A DNA stretch of 8,125 nucleotides from Oscillospiraceae bacterium (lineage in GTDB: Bacteria; Bacillota; Clostridia; Oscillospirales; Oscillospiraceae). The notes under the pieces are model-generated. The model had not been told where the DNA came from, ran no database searches, and saw nothing but the letters and a program-made list of their open reading frames with translations. Positions 6,487-8,125 of this stretch are shown piece after piece; position 1 is the stretch's first letter, and every line of letters starts with the position of its first letter. The DNA lies in the NCBI GenBank assembly GCA_017620315.1, contig JAFZQQ010000318.1:1-8125 (forward strand), in the 5' to 3' direction. The position numbers were made by a program, and so were the translations under genes.

Positions 6487-6707
6487 TTTACGACAGCCTG
6501 ACCGACGAACAGAAGGAAAAGGCGAAGTAGTGCAGGACGATGGACGAGCTGAGCGTGCTTGCGGCGAAGGAGTGCATGGAGCTGCCCGACGAGGTGCTGG
6601 ACGCCGTCGCCGGCGGCTGCGAAGACGATCACTGCAAAAGTGACTGCCCCAATCAATATCAATGCAAACACGACCCAAGTAAAGAGCCTTATCTGCCTGT
6701 CACCTGA
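6453..6707 (+). pseudogene. Nif11-like RiPP precursor peptide interrupted by an in-frame TAG
   Basis: Read in one frame, this is an 84-codon precursor whose codon 26 (6528-6530) is TAG. Codons 1-25 begin MDDKLNAALEGIYDSL and end EKAK. After the TAG come CRTMDELSVLAAKEC and MELPDEVLDAVAGG, matching the usual Nif11-type leader that ends in a double glycine cleaved by a C39 peptidase exporter. The 29-residue core begins CEDDHCKSDC and has four Cys in the pattern C-x4-C-x3-C-x5-C, ending YLPVT. The radical SAM/SPASM gene follows 41 bases later, and a second leader with a nearly identical start lies at 8092, so precursor identity is well supported. The ribosome binding site is weak (AGAAG where the second copy has AGGAG), and Cys stands where these leaders usually have Gly before the MELPDE-type segment. 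Nonsense decay is likeliest; amber readthrough or a sequencing error cannot be excluded. Confidence 0.75.
6540..6707 (+). CDS. Possible separately translated 55-residue half of the precursor (leader end plus core)
   Basis: The ATG at 6540 is in frame with the rest of the precursor and lies 9 bases after the TAG at 6528, so ribosomes ending the 25-residue first part could re-initiate here. The product would keep the second half of the Nif11-like leader, the VAGG cleavage site and the whole four-Cys core. The only nearby ribosome binding site, AGGA at 6534-6537, is just 2 bases from the ATG, too close for efficient independent starting. This is an alternative reading of the interrupted precursor, not an extra gene. 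Confidence 0.35.
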   Translation: MDELSVLAAKECMELPDEVLDAVAGGCEDDHCKSDCPNQYQCKHDPSKEPYLPVT

Positions 6708-6748
6708 GCGTGCGGCGCGGCACAAAGAAAAAGACAAGGAGCACACAG

Positions 6749-8071
6749 ATGGGAAAAACGGCATCTGAGACGGGCTGGCGCGTGTCCCGCTACAACCTGT
6801 TCGCGCCGATACCGGACTCGAAAAACGTGGCGATCGCCAATCTGTTCCGGGGAACCTGCGGCGCGTACTCGCCGCTGGAGCTTTTCCTGCTCGGCGAGCT
6901 TAACACGCTGGACGCGGAGCATCCGATACTCACCCGCTTCCGCGAGCGCGGGCTTATCGTGAATTTCGACGAGCGCGCCGCGCTGGACGCCATAGGACGG
7001 ATGGGCTGCTCGGTGGGCGGCGCGGGGCTGACGATCTGCCCCACCATGGGCTGCAATTTCGACTGCCCCTATTGCTTTGAAAACCACAAGGCGGGAAAAA
7101 TGACGCAAAAAACACAGGACGACGTGGTCGCCCTGGCGGAGCGTATGCTGGACGTCTCGCAAAAGAAAGCCCTGTCCGTCACATGGTTCGGCGGCGAGCC
7201 GCTGCTTGCTCCCGACGTGATCGAGGCCCTGTCCGTCCGGCTTACGGCGCTGTGCGAGGCAAAGGGTGCGGAGTATTCCGCGGGCATCATCACGAACGGC
7301 TATCTGCTCACGCAGGAAAACGCCGACCTGCTGGCAAGATGCAAGGTGACGAGCGCGCAGATCACGCTCGACGGCGTCGGAGAAGCACACGACAGGACGC
7401 GGCATCTCGCCGGCGGAGGATCGACCTTTGGGCGCATCACGGACAATCTGCGGCAGGGAAAGCTTGACTTTCGAGTCACGATCCGCCACAACGTCCACGC
7501 GGAAAACGTCGGCGAGATCGAGGCGCTCAGGGCTTTCGTGGAAACGCTGGCGGCGGAGAGCGGGAACAATATCATCTATTATCCTGCGGTCGTCAGCGGC
7601 AACGACGCCTCCGACGACCGGGGCTGCGGCGTGGGGCTTCTGTGTTCCTCGGACGCGAGCGAGATCAGCGTCCGGCGCGACGCGAAGCGCTTCGCCCCGG
7701 GACGCGGGCAGTACTGCATGGCGCATCGCCTGATGAGCGTGGGGATCGACGAAAAGGGCAATCTCCAAAAGTGCTGGGAGGACGTGGACAAGCCGGAGCA
7801 CAGCTTTGGGACGGCGGAGCGCTGGGACCCGAAGAACCCCATCGCCACCGCGGACCGCCCCGACAACCTGATGCGCTACATAAACACGGCGCTGCCGAAC
7901 TTCGACGAGGAATGTGACAAATGCGTGTGGCTGCCGACCTGTTCGGGCGGCTGCCCCAACAAGCGGCTCTACTACCAAAAGCAATGCCTGCCCTTCAGGG
8001 ACGAACCGGAGAAATACGTTCTGGCGCTGTATGACCGGATAGGAGAAGAAAAGACGGACGACAAGAAATAA
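6749..8071 (+). CDS. Radical SAM/SPASM peptide maturase
   Basis: This 440-residue enzyme probably modifies the neighbouring precursor peptides by radical chemistry in the cytoplasm. The CxxxCxxC motif CNFDCPYC (C102, C106, C109) binds the 4Fe-4S cluster that cleaves S-adenosylmethionine. WFGGE (146-150), ITNG (181-184) and ITLDG (205-209) follow as expected in the TIM barrel. The C-terminal SPASM domain has a full seven-Cys set: C323-x13-G-x4-C342, then C389-x2-C392-x5-C398-x3-C402 and C413, ligands of two auxiliary clusters. Residues 1-95 form an N-terminal region typical of such maturases and may bind the leader. The ATG at 6749 is chosen because AAGGAG (6736-6741) lies 7 bases upstream; a GTG at 6710 is in frame but lacks such a site. 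Thioether formation (sactipeptide or ranthipeptide type) is the most likely reaction, but C-C or other crosslinks are possible. Confidence 0.93.
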   Translation: MGKTASETGWRVSRYNLFAPIPDSKNVAIANLFRGTCGAYSPLELFLLGELNTLDAEHPILTRFRERGLIVNFDERAALDAIGRMGCSVGGAGLTICPTMGCNFDCPYCFENHKAGKMTQKTQDDVVALAERMLDVSQKKALSVTWFGGEPLLAPDVIEALSVRLTALCEAKGAEYSAGIITNGYLLTQENADLLARCKVTSAQITLDGVGEAHDRTRHLAGGGSTFGRITDNLRQGKLDFRVTIRHNVHAENVGEIEALRAFVETLAAESGNNIIYYPAVVSGNDASDDRGCGVGLLCSSDASEISVRRDAKRFAPGRGQYCMAHRLMSVGIDEKGNLQKCWEDVDKPEHSFGTAERWDPKNPIATADRPDNLMRYINTALPNFDEECDKCVWLPTCSGGCPNKRLYYQKQCLPFRDEPEKYVLALYDRIGEEKTDDKK

Positions 8072-8077
8072 AATCGG

Positions 8078-8125
8078 AAAGGAGCATCATAATGGACGAA
8101 AAACTGAACGCAGCCCTCAAGGGCA
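8078..8125 (+). repeat. Precursor-start repeat, copy 2
   Basis: This matches 6439-6486 at 41 of 48 positions and carries the stronger AAAGGAG ribosome binding site. It is cut by the window edge, so the true repeat is probably longer and may include the whole leader. Confidence 0.8.
8092..8125 (+). CDS. Second Nif11-like RiPP precursor (5' fragment, runs off the right edge)
   Basis: Only 11 codons are visible, MDEKLNAALKG, nearly identical to the MDDKLNAALEG start of the interrupted precursor at 6453. AAAGGAG (8078-8084) lies 7 bases before the ATG, an excellent ribosome binding site. It starts 20 bases after the maturase stop, so it is very likely co-transcribed with it. This copy is expected to have an intact leader ending in a Gly-Gly motif and a Cys-rich core, and is the best candidate for the working substrate. 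Core sequence and length cannot be seen. Confidence 0.75.
   Translation, partial: MDEKLNAALKG

Noticed and set aside
6710..6748. Upstream GTG start for the radical SAM gene, adding 13 residues
   Set aside because: The added residues are Arg/Lys/Thr rich and include the AAGGAG ribosome binding site that serves the ATG at 6749; no good site precedes the GTG.
6333..6764. 143-codon minus-strand frame with a hydrophobic segment over the precursor region
   Set aside because: It overlaps the RiPP operon leader and precursor in antisense; the hydrophobic stretch is the complement of precursor-region codons, and no ribosome binding site was seen.
6689..7984. 431-codon open frame on the minus strand
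   Set aside because: It is antisense to the radical SAM gene, whose motifs are unambiguous; the antisense product has no recognisable domain.
1..8125. CRISPR arrays, tRNA or rRNA genes, insertion sequences
   Set aside because: No regularly spaced repeats, cloverleaf-like segments, rRNA motifs, transposase motifs or terminal inverted repeats were seen on either strand.

Overview
The window looks like chromosome from a fairly GC-rich, Gram-positive anaerobe of the class Clostridia, probably a gut Oscillospirales-type bacterium. This is inferred from a ferredoxin-linked indolepyruvate oxidoreductase gene, strong Shine-Dalgarno sites of the AAGGAG/GAGGAGG type, SigA-like promoters with 17-bp spacers, a secreted Big_2 protein, and a Nif11-type RiPP locus with a radical SAM/SPASM enzyme. 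The sequence alone does not give a species.

Layout. (1) Positions 1-1491, minus strand: the first 497 codons of iorA, the alpha subunit of indolepyruvate:ferredoxin oxidoreductase; its C-terminal end runs off the left edge. (2) Positions 1492-1640: a compact divergent promoter region with a promoter for each direction, the two -35 boxes two bases apart, and three alternating CTTATA/TATAAG half-sites over the plus-strand -10 box. (3) Positions 1641-2561, plus strand: a LysR-type regulator, the natural candidate to control iorA and itself. (4) Positions 2562-2669: a convergent gap with a long hairpin that pairs better in the minus-strand transcript, probably the terminator of the next gene. (5) Positions 2670-6155, minus strand: an 1161-residue secreted protein of unknown function, with a signal peptide, long helical/coiled-coil stretches and a C-terminal Big_2 domain. 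(6) Positions 6156-6452: a second divergent promoter region with a clear promoter for each strand and a GC-rich hairpin. (7) Positions 6453-8125, plus strand: a ribosomally synthesised peptide (RiPP) locus. It holds a Nif11-like precursor with a VAGG leader end and a four-cysteine core, a radical SAM/SPASM peptide maturase, and the first codons of a second precursor with a nearly identical leader start.

The most interesting region is the RiPP locus. The first precursor is read in one frame from 6453 to 6707 except for a single in-frame TAG at codon 26, inside the leader. Its ribosome binding site is also poorer than that of the second copy at 8092. The likeliest reading is a duplicated precursor gene that is decaying while the second copy, which continues past the window, remains functional. 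Amber readthrough or re-initiation at the ATG 9 bases after the TAG are alternatives. The core has three C-x-x-D units, reminiscent of the Cys/Asp spacing used for radical thioether crosslinks in ranthipeptides, but the chemistry cannot be fixed from sequence alone.
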